A DNA stretch of 64,000 nt from Ignisphaera cupida (GTDB lineage: Archaea > Thermoproteota > Thermoprotei_A > Sulfolobales > Ignisphaeraceae). The position numbers were made by a program, and so were the translations under genes. The first letter of the stretch is position 1. Every line of letters starts with the position of its first letter. The DNA lies in NCBI RefSeq assembly GCF_030186535.1, contig NZ_JASNVW010000001.1, forward strand, positions 310,001 to 374,000, in the 5' to 3' direction. Under the pieces are notes generated by a model. The model saw only the letters and a program-made list of their open reading frames with translations, did not search any database and was not told the DNA's origin. Shown piece by piece: positions 34,811 through 43,611 of this stretch.

Positions 34811-35851
34811 TTACTTTATTTGCTTTAGTATTGCAATTCCCTTTTCTATTCTTGGTCTCACTGCTATTGTTTCCCATACTCTTAGCTTGTGATAATCATT
34901 TTCAGGACCTAAGTAATCAACTCTTGTATCAACACCAACAACAATGTCTATAACATGCGGATTTGCAGAAACTATTAACGCTGTATCCTCTGGCAAAATC
35001 GGTGTTGCAACAACATCTTTAACTATGCCCTTAATTCTTGTTAGCTCCATTACACCAGTTTTCTCATGAACTGCCAAAAGCTTTGTATATCTAACGGGAT
35101 TAACAAATAGCACAAATGGTTCTCTAACACCACTTTCAATCATTTTTGCTACAGCTTTTGCAACATCTGATAGTGCTTGGCCAGGCTCATCCCAACTACT
35201 CATATCCATCTTAACTGGGTTTGCAAGTTTCAACAGCTTTTCCAATATGAATTTATCTTCTAGTGATGCAAACTCTATGGAGGCTCTATAGCCATCTCCA
35301 AGCTCTATAGGCAAATTAGTTGCTTCCCCATATTCAACAGATCTTTGAGAAACCTTAAACTCTACGGAAATGTCTTCAAGAGGTAGAACAACTCTGGAAC
35401 CTGTTCCCACAACCTCTAGAGGAACCCCCTCAACACCTCTACCAACAACTGTTAAAGGTAAATACTTCCTAAAGACTCTAACAGAATCAACAGCTTTCAC
35501 AATAGCTTCTGAAACTCTTTTCCAAATATCATCGCCTTTACCAGCTGGCGGATCTGCAACTTCAATTCCTGTTAAGCTCTTAACTTCCTCAGCTCCTCTT
35601 TTCAGCTCCTCAACTTGCTGAGGATCCAAAGTCTTTAAAACAGCTAGAAACTCCCCAACATGTGTCTTCTCCTCTTTAGCAATATCCTCAAAAACCTTTC
35701 TAATTTTCTCATCATCTATTGATCTAGCAAGCTGGAGATATAGGTTAATTGCGTCAAGCTCAGCTATTATAGCAAGTCTAAGAGCTTCAGCAACTTCATC
35801 TTTAGAAAACTTTCTGCCAACAGGTAAATCAAGTGGATGCTTAGAGAGCAT
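34811..35851 (-). CDS. Encapsulin shell protein fused to ferritin-like domain (PfV type)
   Basis: 346 aa. ATG 35851 is chosen because GGTGTG lies upstream and the N-terminus M-L-S then matches the Pyrococcus furiosus virus-like-particle protein. Residues 1-105 are a ferritin-like four-helix part with iron ligands E31 (A-E-L-D-A-I-N-L-Y) and E61-x-x-H64 (E-E-K-T-H-V-G-E-F). Residues ~110-346 have the HK97-like encapsulin fold (F-R-K-Y-L-P-L, V-P-L-E-V-V-G, D-M-S-S-W-D-E-P-G-Q-A). The product should assemble into a protein nanocompartment that oxidises and stores iron inside. The HTH gene upstream may control it. Confidence 0.88.
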   Translation of the reverse strand: MLSKHPLDLPVGRKFSKDEVAEALRLAIIAELDAINLYLQLARSIDDEKIRKVFEDIAKEEKTHVGEFLAVLKTLDPQQVEELKRGAEEVKSLTGIEVADPPAGKGDDIWKRVSEAIVKAVDSVRVFRKYLPLTVVGRGVEGVPLEVVGTGSRVVLPLEDISVEFKVSQRSVEYGEATNLPIELGDGYRASIEFASLEDKFILEKLLKLANPVKMDMSSWDEPGQALSDVAKAVAKMIESGVREPFVLFVNPVRYTKLLAVHEKTGVMELTRIKGIVKDVVATPILPEDTALIVSANPHVIDIVVGVDTRVDYLGPENDYHKLRVWETIAVRPRIEKGIAILKQIK

Positions 35852-36001
35852 GTTTACACACCACACCAACAAAAATCTATATACATAGACTAAAATATAA
35901 ACTTTGCTAATTAAAATGGGGAAAAGTGCTCTAATAACTTTTAATTAAACGGATTGTGTTTATGTTAAACCTGAAATACTAATTCAATAAAAATGTTGGT
36001 G

Positions 36002-36556
36002 CTAAGATTTTTCAATTTTCTCAACTATTTTTCTAATTTGTGTAGAATTTTCAATTATTTTCTCAACCATACTTCCAATGGATTTTAAATCCTCCTTCAA
36101 TTCCTCTAATTTGCTTTTAAGCATTGCATTTTCTTTTTTAAGATCCTCAACTTCTTTACTAAGTCTTGAAAACTCTTCAGGTTTAGCAGATTCTACAACA
36201 GGTATTGAAAGCTTTAACTCACCTCTAGCAAGCATTTCATAAGTTTCTCTAACAAGCTTCCCAGCTTTTGTTTCACCCTTTAAATGCTTTCTTATTGTTG
36301 CCTCAGTTCTTCCAAGTTCTTCAGCAATTCTACTAATGGGATAGCCAGCTTTATCCATTGCAAGTGCTGCAGCAGCAACAGCTAAGCTATCAAGCCATGT
36401 TGTTAGCTCTTCACCAGATAGAATTGTTTGAACAACATCAGGTCTAAATACAGTTCCAAGTATTAACGCTGTTTCTAACTGCTTTATCTCTCTTCTCGAA
36501 ATTGGTGCAACAGGTATTTCTATTGAGATAGAAATTTCCTTTACAGGAAGAGACAT
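36002..36556 (-). CDS. HTH regulator with coiled-coil tail
   Basis: 184 aa from ATG 36556. Residues ~55-100 form a helix-turn-helix: Y-P-I-S-R-I-A-E-E-L-G-R-T-E-A-T-I-R-K-H-L-K-G. Residues ~130-184 are a leucine-rich coiled coil that should dimerise or trimerise it. It matches the crenarchaeal group of predicted regulators with this layout. It lies between nrdD and the encapsulin gene on the same strand, so it could control either (inference). Confidence 0.75.
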   Translation of the reverse strand: MSLPVKEISISIEIPVAPISRREIKQLETALILGTVFRPDVVQTILSGEELTTWLDSLAVAAAALAMDKAGYPISRIAEELGRTEATIRKHLKGETKAGKLVRETYEMLARGELKLSIPVVESAKPEEFSRLSKEVEDLKKENAMLKSKLEELKEDLKSIGSMVEKIIENSTQIRKIVEKIEKS

Positions 36557-36605
36557 TTTTTTTCACCTAGAATAATTCTTGGTGTTAGAATATAAAAATC
36601 TTAGT

Positions 36606-38465
36606 TTAAATCATTTCAATAATATCATCTGACATATCCTTTCTAACATTGAATTCAGCAACTCTGCCACTATTCCATGACTTTACAGGTCTGTAATAAC
36701 CAACTATTCTACTCCACAAATCTGTTGGTGCTCCACATTTGGGGCATTTAGATAATCTACCAATTGCTCTATAGCCGCATGATGAACAAACAACAAGTGT
36801 TGGCGTAATTGACATGTAGACAATGTCTGTATCTCTAAGTGTTGTTGTTACAAACTTTGCTACAACATCTACTGGAAGTTCTTTATCAACAAATACATGC
36901 TTTATTACACCACCTGTGAATAGCTTTTGACACTTAGATTCTATCTCTAGTTGCCATCTAAGATGAAGCGTTGTATATGGTGGTGTTAACTGATTTGTGT
37001 AAAATGGTGCTTTTCTGCCATTGATTTCCCCAACAGGAATATATGTTGTTAGATCCTCGGATGTGCTAAGCTTTTTCGCATACTCTATATCTTTCCACGC
37101 AAGCTTAACACCAAGCGTTTCCCCAGGAACTTCCTCAATGTTATACAAAACATTGTCTTCTTCCTCAAATTCTCTAAGCCTACTATTTATATAGTTGAGA
37201 ATATTACTATAAAGCTTTACAATTTTTGGTATGTCACTTGGCTGTGCATTGAACCAGAAGAATGGGTCTCCAAACATTATCGATACATATTCAGCCATGC
37301 CTATAACACCTATTGTGTTGTAATAGAATTTGAATGGGTTAACAGCATCTATATACTCTCTAGTCATTGGATACATGCCTTCTGCGAAAAGCTTTTGATA
37401 TCTTGCTCTAAACCACATCAATGTTGCTCTAGAGATCTCCAAAAGCTGATCAAGTTTATCAAGCATTGTTTTATCATCGGATGTTCTAGCAATCATTGCT
37501 AGCCTTGGAAGATTTATAACAACAACATTTACAGAACCTACAGATGGTGGCATATCCCATACACCTTTTGCTTGGTGAAGAATCTCCCTAACCCTGCTCA
37601 TGTCGCTTATAAGCCTACAGCAAAAACTAAACAAGTCCTCAGCTCTGTTGTTAAAACCATTGAGGAAGTACATTTGACCTGTTTTAGCAACCATTGACCA
37701 GTACAAACTCCAAAGCTCTGAATCACTCTCCAAAATCTTCTCCATGTCTTTATTCATAATTGTTGTTGGTATTGGAAATGTAAATGGCTGGTGAATAGCA
37801 TCGCCTTCAGCAAAAACCTCTGCAAAAGCTTTCAAAACCTGTTTTGCTTCATCGAAATAGTTCTCGAATGTTTCTGTAGAAAGCTTGAATTTGCTACTAC
37901 CTATGGATATTGGCTGTGCTCTGTAAAACTTGTTGCTAAGCGCAAAAACAATGTTTGAAAATGGGCTTTGACCACTTTTCAAAGGATAGTTCAAGTTATA
38001 TACAAATCTCTGAACATTTTGCTTTATAGCGCTATAGCCAAGACCATCCCTTTTAACATATGGAGACAAAACAACATCAACTCCATAAAGACCAACAGCA
38101 CCAGTTCTCTCCTGACTAAATATATAAACAGCATTAACAAGCTGATCAACAGCCGAATCCAAATGTTTCGGAGGTCTTGAAACAACAGTTGGTGTTCTAA
38201 GACCCTTCTCAACAATAAGCTTAGAGTCGAGACCACCACAATAAGGTCTCGCCACAGAACCATCTCTCAGCTTATATATGTATATCCAGCCTTCTTCATG
38301 AAGAATTAAAGCAGATTTTGGAAGAAGCTTTTGAGCCTCTTCATATATTGCAGAGCCAAGTACATGAGCCATTAAACCAGATATGGATATAGGCACATTA
38401 GCATTATCCTTAGTAGCCCACTCTAACCCACTTAAATACTCCTCAATAAGCGATTGCCTAGCCAC
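36606..38465 (-). CDS. nrdD: Anaerobic ribonucleoside-triphosphate reductase
   Basis: 619 aa from GTG 38465 with GGTGAG upstream. It is the glycyl-radical class III enzyme that makes dNTPs from NTPs without oxygen. The C-terminal zinc site is Cys560-x2-Cys563 and Cys574-x2-Cys577; the radical Gly is expected at 589 in R-I-V-G-Y-Y, followed by W-N-S-G-R-V-A-E. No ATP cone is evident at the N-terminus. The activase nrdG is not adjacent, so it must be elsewhere. Confidence 0.93.
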   Translation of the reverse strand: MARQSLIEEYLSGLEWATKDNANVPISISGLMAHVLGSAIYEEAQKLLPKSALILHEEGWIYIYKLRDGSVARPYCGGLDSKLIVEKGLRTPTVVSRPPKHLDSAVDQLVNAVYIFSQERTGAVGLYGVDVVLSPYVKRDGLGYSAIKQNVQRFVYNLNYPLKSGQSPFSNIVFALSNKFYRAQPISIGSSKFKLSTETFENYFDEAKQVLKAFAEVFAEGDAIHQPFTFPIPTTIMNKDMEKILESDSELWSLYWSMVAKTGQMYFLNGFNNRAEDLFSFCCRLISDMSRVREILHQAKGVWDMPPSVGSVNVVVINLPRLAMIARTSDDKTMLDKLDQLLEISRATLMWFRARYQKLFAEGMYPMTREYIDAVNPFKFYYNTIGVIGMAEYVSIMFGDPFFWFNAQPSDIPKIVKLYSNILNYINSRLREFEEEDNVLYNIEEVPGETLGVKLAWKDIEYAKKLSTSEDLTTYIPVGEINGRKAPFYTNQLTPPYTTLHLRWQLEIESKCQKLFTGGVIKHVFVDKELPVDVVAKFVTTTLRDTDIVYMSITPTLVVCSSCGYRAIGRLSKCPKCGAPTDLWSRIVGYYRPVKSWNSGRVAEFNVRKDMSDDIIEMI

Positions 38466-38784
38466 TCAAACTCACCTTGGTAACAAAAATATTTGCTTCC
38501 ATGGATTTTGTTTCACGGGTATAGTAAGACCCATAATACATCTCCAACCAGATAGTAATATTCTAATATTACGTAAAGATTCAAAGGGTAATTACAAGAG
38601 AGGGTTTGCTGAAAGTTACCTAGAGGTTATCTAGTAATTGCAGAATTGTTTAAGTATCCTTAATATGTCTCCATATAGGGGCAATAGTGATTAGTATTGA
38701 AAGGTTTGATTTTATCACAAAACTTTTTTCACAACTTTTCATAAATTGTGAAACAAAGAATTGTGCTTTTAAAATATTATGATT
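38466..38784. other. 319-bp intergenic region with a short inverted repeat
   Basis: It holds the upstream region of nrdD and the 3' end of the ABC cluster. TTCACAA (38728-38734) and TTGTGAA (38746-38752) form a perfect 7-bp stem with an 11-nt loop. No gene or RNA is recognised. Confidence 0.5.
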
Positions 38785-39003
38785 TTATACATATCCTTCT
38801 CTTATCTCCTTTCTAATTCTATGTATTATCGCATATATTCCTATGATGGTTATGATCATTAGAATACTCGTAAACTGTACTGTAAAGTCGAAACGTTGTT
38901 GTGAGAGATAGTATGCAATAACAAATATTTCTAGTATTAAAGCCCATATAAGCATTGTTAAGAAGTATCTGTGTTGTTCTATAGCCACAGTCACCACTGC
39001 CAC
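38785..39003 (-). CDS. Small two-helix membrane protein after ABC ATPases
   Basis: 72 aa. GTG 39003 overlaps the end of the ATPase gene by 13 bases, and several other GTGs follow within a few codons. Two hydrophobic helices (~13-33 and ~43-60) precede a basic/acidic tail. No family recognised. Position resembles that of the small protein after the first transporter operon (9795-9983). Confidence 0.55.
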   Translation of the reverse strand: MAVVTVAIEQHRYFLTMLIWALILEIFVIAYYLSQQRFDFTVQFTSILMIITIIGIYAIIHRIRKEIREGYV

Positions 39004-39791
39004 TTTTTGTAAAGTGTTGGCACGCTATCCAATAGCTGTTTTGTATATTCGTGTTTTGGGCTCTTAATTACTTCATCTGGCGAGCCAATATCAACTATTT
39101 TGCCTTTGTACATAACCATGATCCTATCAGAAACATAATATGCCAAGCCCATGTCATGAGTAATGAATATTGTTGATGTTTTGTAATCGTCTCTTAAATT
39201 CATAAACAATTTTATTATTGCTCCTCTCATTGATGCATCTATCATCGAAACAGGCTCATCAGCTAAAATGAGCTTTGGTTTTAGAAGCCAGCATCTTGCA
39301 ATCATAAGTCTTTGTCTCTGGCCTCCGGAAAGCTGATGAGGATATTTACCTAGAACATCTTCTGGTATTAACCCAACATATGATAAAGCCTCTCTAACAA
39401 GCTTCTTTCCCTCATTAGAGCCTGGTGCTATGCCAAGAAGATTCAAAGCTTGATTCAAGACTCTATCAACGGTGTAGAATGGATTGTAGCTAGCATAAGG
39501 ATCTTGGAAAACAGCATGCACCTCCTTCCAATATGCTTTCAACTCATTTTTAGATTTTATATCTCTCCAAATATCTTTTCCCTGAAATTTTATAATACCA
39601 CTTGTTGGAGGCAGTAATCTCAGTATCATTTTTGCTGTTGTTGTTTTTCCTGAACCACTTTCACCAACTAGAGAAACAACCTCCCCTTCTTTTATATCAA
39701 ATGATATGTTGTTAACTGCTATAATTCTTCTTTTTCTAATGAATCCAGATTCATATACTTTTGTTAGGTTTCTAACTTCAAGTAGAGTCAT
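38991..39791 (-). CDS. ABC transporter ATP-binding protein, OppF type (orphan pair)
   Basis: 266 aa. Walker A G-E-S-G-S-G-K-T-T is at 43-51, the signature L-S-G-G-Q-R-Q-R and Walker B L-I-L-A-D-E-P-V-S-M-I-D follow. It lacks the Cys-rich oligopeptide C-terminal extension, so it is shorter than the 8787 homologue. It starts seven bases after the OppD-type gene; no permease or binding protein lies nearby. Confidence 0.9.
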   Translation of the reverse strand: MTLLEVRNLTKVYESGFIRKRRIIAVNNISFDIKEGEVVSLVGESGSGKTTTAKMILRLLPPTSGIIKFQGKDIWRDIKSKNELKAYWKEVHAVFQDPYASYNPFYTVDRVLNQALNLLGIAPGSNEGKKLVREALSYVGLIPEDVLGKYPHQLSGGQRQRLMIARCWLLKPKLILADEPVSMIDASMRGAIIKLFMNLRDDYKTSTIFITHDMGLAYYVSDRIMVMYKGKIVDIGSPDEVIKSPKHEYTKQLLDSVPTLYKKWQW

Positions 39792-39798
39792 TTTTCAA

Positions 39799-40803
39799 TC
39801 ACCTTTTTACATGTAACCAGCATGAAACAAAACGATTCTTATCAACTTCAATCATCGGCGGCTCCTCCCTTCTACAAACATCCATAGCAAATGGACATCT
39901 AGGATGAAACCTACAGCCAGGTGGGGGATTGGATAAGTCTGGTGGTTGCCCAGGTATATATCTTAGTCCTCTCTTCCTAACCTCCTCTTCTGGTGTTAAT
40001 ACAGAGCCCATTAACCCATCTGTATAAGGATGCAAAGGCTTAGCTATAACATCATCTGTTGACCCATCTTCAACAATTTTTCCTGCATACATAACAACAA
40101 TTCTTGTTGCTAATTGTCTTACTGTTGCAATGTCATGAGTTATAAATATGATGCTTTTTATAATGTTTTTGTTATAAATATCTATAAAGGTTTTTAGAAC
40201 CATTTTCTGTGTAACAACGTCTAATGCAGATGTTGGCTCATCAGCAATTAAAAGTCTTGGGTTTAGAAGTGTTGCAATTGCAATAACAGCTCTTTGCCTC
40301 ATACCACCAGATAGTTCAAAGGGATACATGTTAATAGCTATTTCAGGTAATCCAATTTCCTTAAATCTTTTAATAGCAAGCCCAATAACCTCTTCTTCAT
40401 CAACTTCTGGATTATGTGATTTTATAACATCTAGAATTATTCTTCTAATTCTCAATGTTGGCATTAAAGCATTTAAAGCTGCTTGAGGTATGATAGCAAT
40501 TTCTCTTCCCCAAATCCTTTCCCTTAGTGTATCTCTATCAAGCTTTTGAAGCTCTAAAAAATCATTTCCAGTAAACAACTTTACAGAACCACTAACAAAA
40601 ATAAGAGGAGGCCTAATATTCATCATAATAACATTTGCAAGTGTTGACTTTCCACTACCACTTTCCCCAACAACACCAATAATCTCTCTTTCAAAAACCT
40701 TAAGAGAAACCCCATCAACAGCTTTAATAATTCTTTGTGTAGGGCCTATTACTTGCCTATAATATGCTTTTACATTATTTAGCTCAAGCAGAGTACTGTA
40801 CGT
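39799..40803 (-). CDS. ABC transporter ATP-binding protein, OppD type, with ACG start
   Basis: 334 aa if translation begins at ACG (complement 40803-40801). The frame is closed by TAA at 40816-40818 and contains no ATG, GTG or TTG until 40626, which lies after Walker A. The ACG is preceded by AGGTGG (complement 40815-40810) six bases away. The upstream part encodes an intact N-terminus (L-L-E-L-N-N-V-K-A-Y-Y) and Walker A G-E-S-G-S-G-K-S-T (~46-54). The signature L-S-G-G-M-R-Q-R, Walker B L-L-I-A-D-E-P-T-S-A-L-D and a C-terminal P-P-G-C-R-F-H-P-R-C-P-F domain are complete. Confidence 0.85.
   Translation of the reverse strand, partial: TYSTLLELNNVKAYYRQVIGPTQRIIKAVDGVSLKVFEREIIGVVGESGSGKSTLANVIMMNIRPPLIFVSGSVKLFTGNDFLELQKLDRDTLRERIWGREIAIIPQAALNALMPTLRIRRIILDVIKSHNPEVDEEEVIGLAIKRFKEIGLPEIAINMYPFELSGGMRQRAVIAIATLLNPRLLIADEPTSALDVVTQKMVLKTFIDIYNKNIIKSIIFITHDIATVRQLATRIVVMYAGKIVEDGSTDDVIAKPLHPYTDGLMGSVLTPEEEVRKRGLRYIPGQPPDLSNPPPGCRFHPRCPFAMDVCRREEPPMIEVDKNRFVSCWLHVKR
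39827..39906 (-). repeat. 80-bp tract nearly identical to 8670-8749 (inverted copy)
   Basis: Partner of the tract in the first OppD-type gene; two mismatches in 80 bp, while the rest of the two genes is clearly diverged at protein level. Confidence 0.85.
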
Positions 40804-40932
40804 GGATAACCACCTTTACAAGAGACTGTGTATAAACAAGCTCTGTACTTTAAAAAGTTCTTATAAATTTTTTGTTATAGTTCAAATGCTGCATACCCTA
40901 CATAACAATAAATACTTTAGTACTTTGTTTTA

Positions 40933-42447
40933 TCACTTTGCTTTGTTTAGTATAGCAGCTTCAGCAACTTTTTGCTCACTTGCCTCCTCTTTTCTAAATT
41001 CTGCAACTATAGTACCATTTCTCATAACAAGTATTCTATCACTCATGTTCAAAACCTCTGGAAGCTCCGAAGATATCAATATTATGGCTTTGCCCTCTCT
41101 TGCTAGTTCAACCATAAGCTTTCTGATTTCGACTTTAGCTCCTACATCGATTCCATGTGTGGGCTCATCTAATATTAAAACCTTTGCTCCTGTAGCCAAC
41201 AGCTTTGCTACAGCAACTTTTTGTCTATTTCCACCACTAAGGTACATGGTTTTTCTATATGGGTCTTTAGGAACTATTCTCAGTTTCTCAATGAATGATT
41301 TAACTATTTCATGCTCTTTTCTCATATCTACAGGGGATACCAAACCTAGTTCAGATAGCTTTAAAGAATTTGCGATGGAGAGGGTTATGTTATCCTTTAC
41401 ACACATTAAATAGACAAGAGCTAGTCTCCAGTCCTCGGGTAGATAAACAATGCCATTCTTTATAGCATCGAAAGGCTTTTCTATTACTATTGGTTTTCCT
41501 TCCAAGAGTATTTCTCCAGATGCCTTTCTTCTATAACCTATTAATGTTTGTGCCATTTCAGTTCTTCCAGAACCTACAATACCATATATGCCAAGTATCT
41601 CCCCCTTTCTAACATAAAATGATACATTCTTTATAAAACCTGTGTAATCTGAGAGATTCCTGACTTCAAGAACCTTATCACTAATTTCAACAGGTTGCTT
41701 TGGAAAGAACTCCTTAACCTCTCTTGCTATCATAGCCCTTATAATTTCGTTTATGTTAAACTGATCTCTAGTAAACTCCTTTACTATTTCACCATCCCTC
41801 ATAACATATATTCTATCAGCAACCTTCATAACCTCTTCAATTTTGTGACTAACAAATATTATTGATATGCCCATAGACCTTAACTTAAGCATTAGATTCA
41901 ACAACTGCTCAGTTTCAAAAGGTCCAAGAGCTGACGTGGGCTCATCAAATGCTATAAGCTTTGCCTTAAAATACAATGCTCTTGCAATTAGTGTCAATTG
42001 TGCTATTGCAGCTCCCACACTACTACCTTTAGCCATTGGATTAACATTTACTCCAAGCTCCTTAAACAATTCACTAGCTATTGCTAGTTCTTCTGCTTCT
42101 GACCTTGGTTTAAAAAGCCACTTCTTTTCAGTACCAAGAAAAATGTTTTCAGCTAGAGATAGATTCCCAACCAATACTATGTCCTGAGGAATATACATAA
42201 GCCCATGCTTTAACGCTTCTAGAGGAGACGAGAACTCAACAATTTTCCCAAACCAATATATTTTGCCACTATCTCTTCTTATAACACCTGTTAAAATTTT
42301 TAGCAATGTTGATTTGCCAGCACCATTTTCACCAACTAGCCCCAGAATCTCAGCCTCTTTCACTTTCATAGTAACATTTTTAACTGCTATAACACCTGGA
42401 TATCTTTTCCAAATATTTTCAGCTAACAAAATTACTTTCTCGCTCAA
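40933..42447 (-). CDS. Sugar ABC transporter ATPase, two domains (RbsA/MglA type)
   Basis: 504 aa from TTG 42447, with AGTGATT upstream; a longer frame to 42516 has no ribosome site. Domain 1 has Walker A G-E-N-G-A-G-K-S-T (39-47) and Walker B L-I-A-F-D-E-P; its signature region is S-V-G-A-A-I-A-Q-L, atypical. Domain 2 has G-I-V-G-S-G-R-T-E in place of a full Walker A and L-S-G-G-N-R-Q-K with L-I-L-D-E-P-T-H-G-I-D-V-G. This asymmetry is normal for RbsA-type importers. It is divergent to its permease and binding-protein genes. Confidence 0.9.
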   Translation of the reverse strand: MSEKVILLAENIWKRYPGVIAVKNVTMKVKEAEILGLVGENGAGKSTLLKILTGVIRRDSGKIYWFGKIVEFSSPLEALKHGLMYIPQDIVLVGNLSLAENIFLGTEKKWLFKPRSEAEELAIASELFKELGVNVNPMAKGSSVGAAIAQLTLIARALYFKAKLIAFDEPTSALGPFETEQLLNLMLKLRSMGISIIFVSHKIEEVMKVADRIYVMRDGEIVKEFTRDQFNINEIIRAMIAREVKEFFPKQPVEISDKVLEVRNLSDYTGFIKNVSFYVRKGEILGIYGIVGSGRTEMAQTLIGYRRKASGEILLEGKPIVIEKPFDAIKNGIVYLPEDWRLALVYLMCVKDNITLSIANSLKLSELGLVSPVDMRKEHEIVKSFIEKLRIVPKDPYRKTMYLSGGNRQKVAVAKLLATGAKVLILDEPTHGIDVGAKVEIRKLMVELAREGKAIILISSELPEVLNMSDRILVMRNGTIVAEFRKEEASEQKVAEAAILNKAK

Positions 42448-42523
42448 GCAAATCACTGCACTAGCAATACTTTTCTCACTCCTTCTCTGGATATATAAGC
42501 TTAAATTTTTTGCCATAGAATTT

Positions 42524-42532
42524 ACTTATAGT
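42524..42532 (+). promoter_or_regulatory. Promoter in the divergent sugar-transporter spacer
   Basis: ACTTATAGT lies ~26 nt before ATG 42554 and would direct a transcript starting close to it. On the other strand GCTTATATA (complement ~42493-42502) is suitably placed for the ATPase gene. A shared regulator site would have to lie between. Confidence 0.4.
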
Positions 42533-42553
42533 TTATTTTTATTGGGGATATTA

Positions 42554-43519
42554 ATGAGCATAAAAATTGAAGACATTGTAAGAGGTAGACTACCCTTATT
42601 CAATGTATTAATAGCAATCGTTCTAATAGCTATTGTGACAGGACTCATTAATCCAAAGTTCTGGGAACTGGGCAACTGGCAAGCGCTATTAACATGGTAT
42701 CTAGGTCTTAGTGTTTTAGCTATGGGCGAATCAATGGTTTTAATATCTGGTGGAATCGATTTGTCTGTAGGATCCCTAGCTTCATTCTCGTCAATGTTAC
42801 TAGCAATAGCCGTGGATAGACTGGGTTGGTCTCTTCAACTCTCAATAATATTCGTAATAACTGTTGCTGTTTTTATAGGCTTATTCCATGGAGCATTTGT
42901 CAGCATTTTCTCACCGCCACTACCACAAATAATGCCTGCATTCATAATAACCTTGGCAGACAACATATTTTTTGGTGGTCTTGCTACAGCACTCACACTT
43001 GGATGGCCAATACCACTATACAAATACCCTGACTTGATGCTAATAGCAACACCTTGGATGCTCGCTTCAATACTTTTAATTGTTGCATTAGTATCTATCT
43101 ATGTACAGAGATACAGCATTATAGGAAGATATATATATGCTGTTGGAGGTAATATTGAGGTTTCGCGATTAAGTGGTGTACCCATAAACAGAGTTAGACT
43201 ATTTGTTTATAGCTATAGCGCTATGTGTGCATCTATTGCAGGCATAATATTTACTGCGTTGATGATGACTGGCTATCCAGGTGTTGGAAGAGGTCAAGAG
43301 CTTTATGCTATAGCATCAAATGCTATAGGAGGTGTTAGTTTAGCTGGTGGAGAAGGAAATGCTGTAGGAGCTGCTGTGGGAGCATTCTTAATAACGCTAA
43401 TTAGAAATGCCCTTGTTTTAAGTGGTGTTTCACCATATTGGTATGACCCAGTAACAGGAGTTATTTTGGGTGTTGCTGTTGCAGTTGATTTATATAGAAG
43501 ATCTAGAGGTGCTAGATAA
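42554..43519 (+). CDS. Sugar ABC transporter permease (RbsC type)
   Basis: 321 aa. ATG 42554 follows GGGGAT; the open frame upstream to 42263 lies over the ATPase gene and is a shadow. Eight to ten membrane helices. Family signatures: L-I-S-G-G-I-D-L-S-V-G-S, Y-A-V-G-G-N-I-E-V-S-R-L-S-G-V-P-I-N-R-V (EAA-like coupling loop) and A-I-G-G-V-S-L-A-G-G-E-G. Forms the channel with the divergent ATPase and the next gene's binding protein. Confidence 0.92.
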   Translation: MSIKIEDIVRGRLPLFNVLIAIVLIAIVTGLINPKFWELGNWQALLTWYLGLSVLAMGESMVLISGGIDLSVGSLASFSSMLLAIAVDRLGWSLQLSIIFVITVAVFIGLFHGAFVSIFSPPLPQIMPAFIITLADNIFFGGLATALTLGWPIPLYKYPDLMLIATPWMLASILLIVALVSIYVQRYSIIGRYIYAVGGNIEVSRLSGVPINRVRLFVYSYSAMCASIAGIIFTALMMTGYPGVGRGQELYAIASNAIGGVSLAGGEGNAVGAAVGAFLITLIRNALVLSGVSPYWYDPVTGVILGVAVAVDLYRRSRGAR

Positions 43520-43611
43520 GATTCAACTTAGAGTATACTCGTATATATCATTTTTGTGCTACATATAGATTTTTTAGGTCTGAAATTTTAAACCTATTTT
43601 CGGTGTGCTAG

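Noticed and set aside
42263-42553. N-terminal extension of the sugar permease
   Set aside because: It overlaps the divergent ATPase gene; GGGGAT and the membrane-protein start support ATG 42554.
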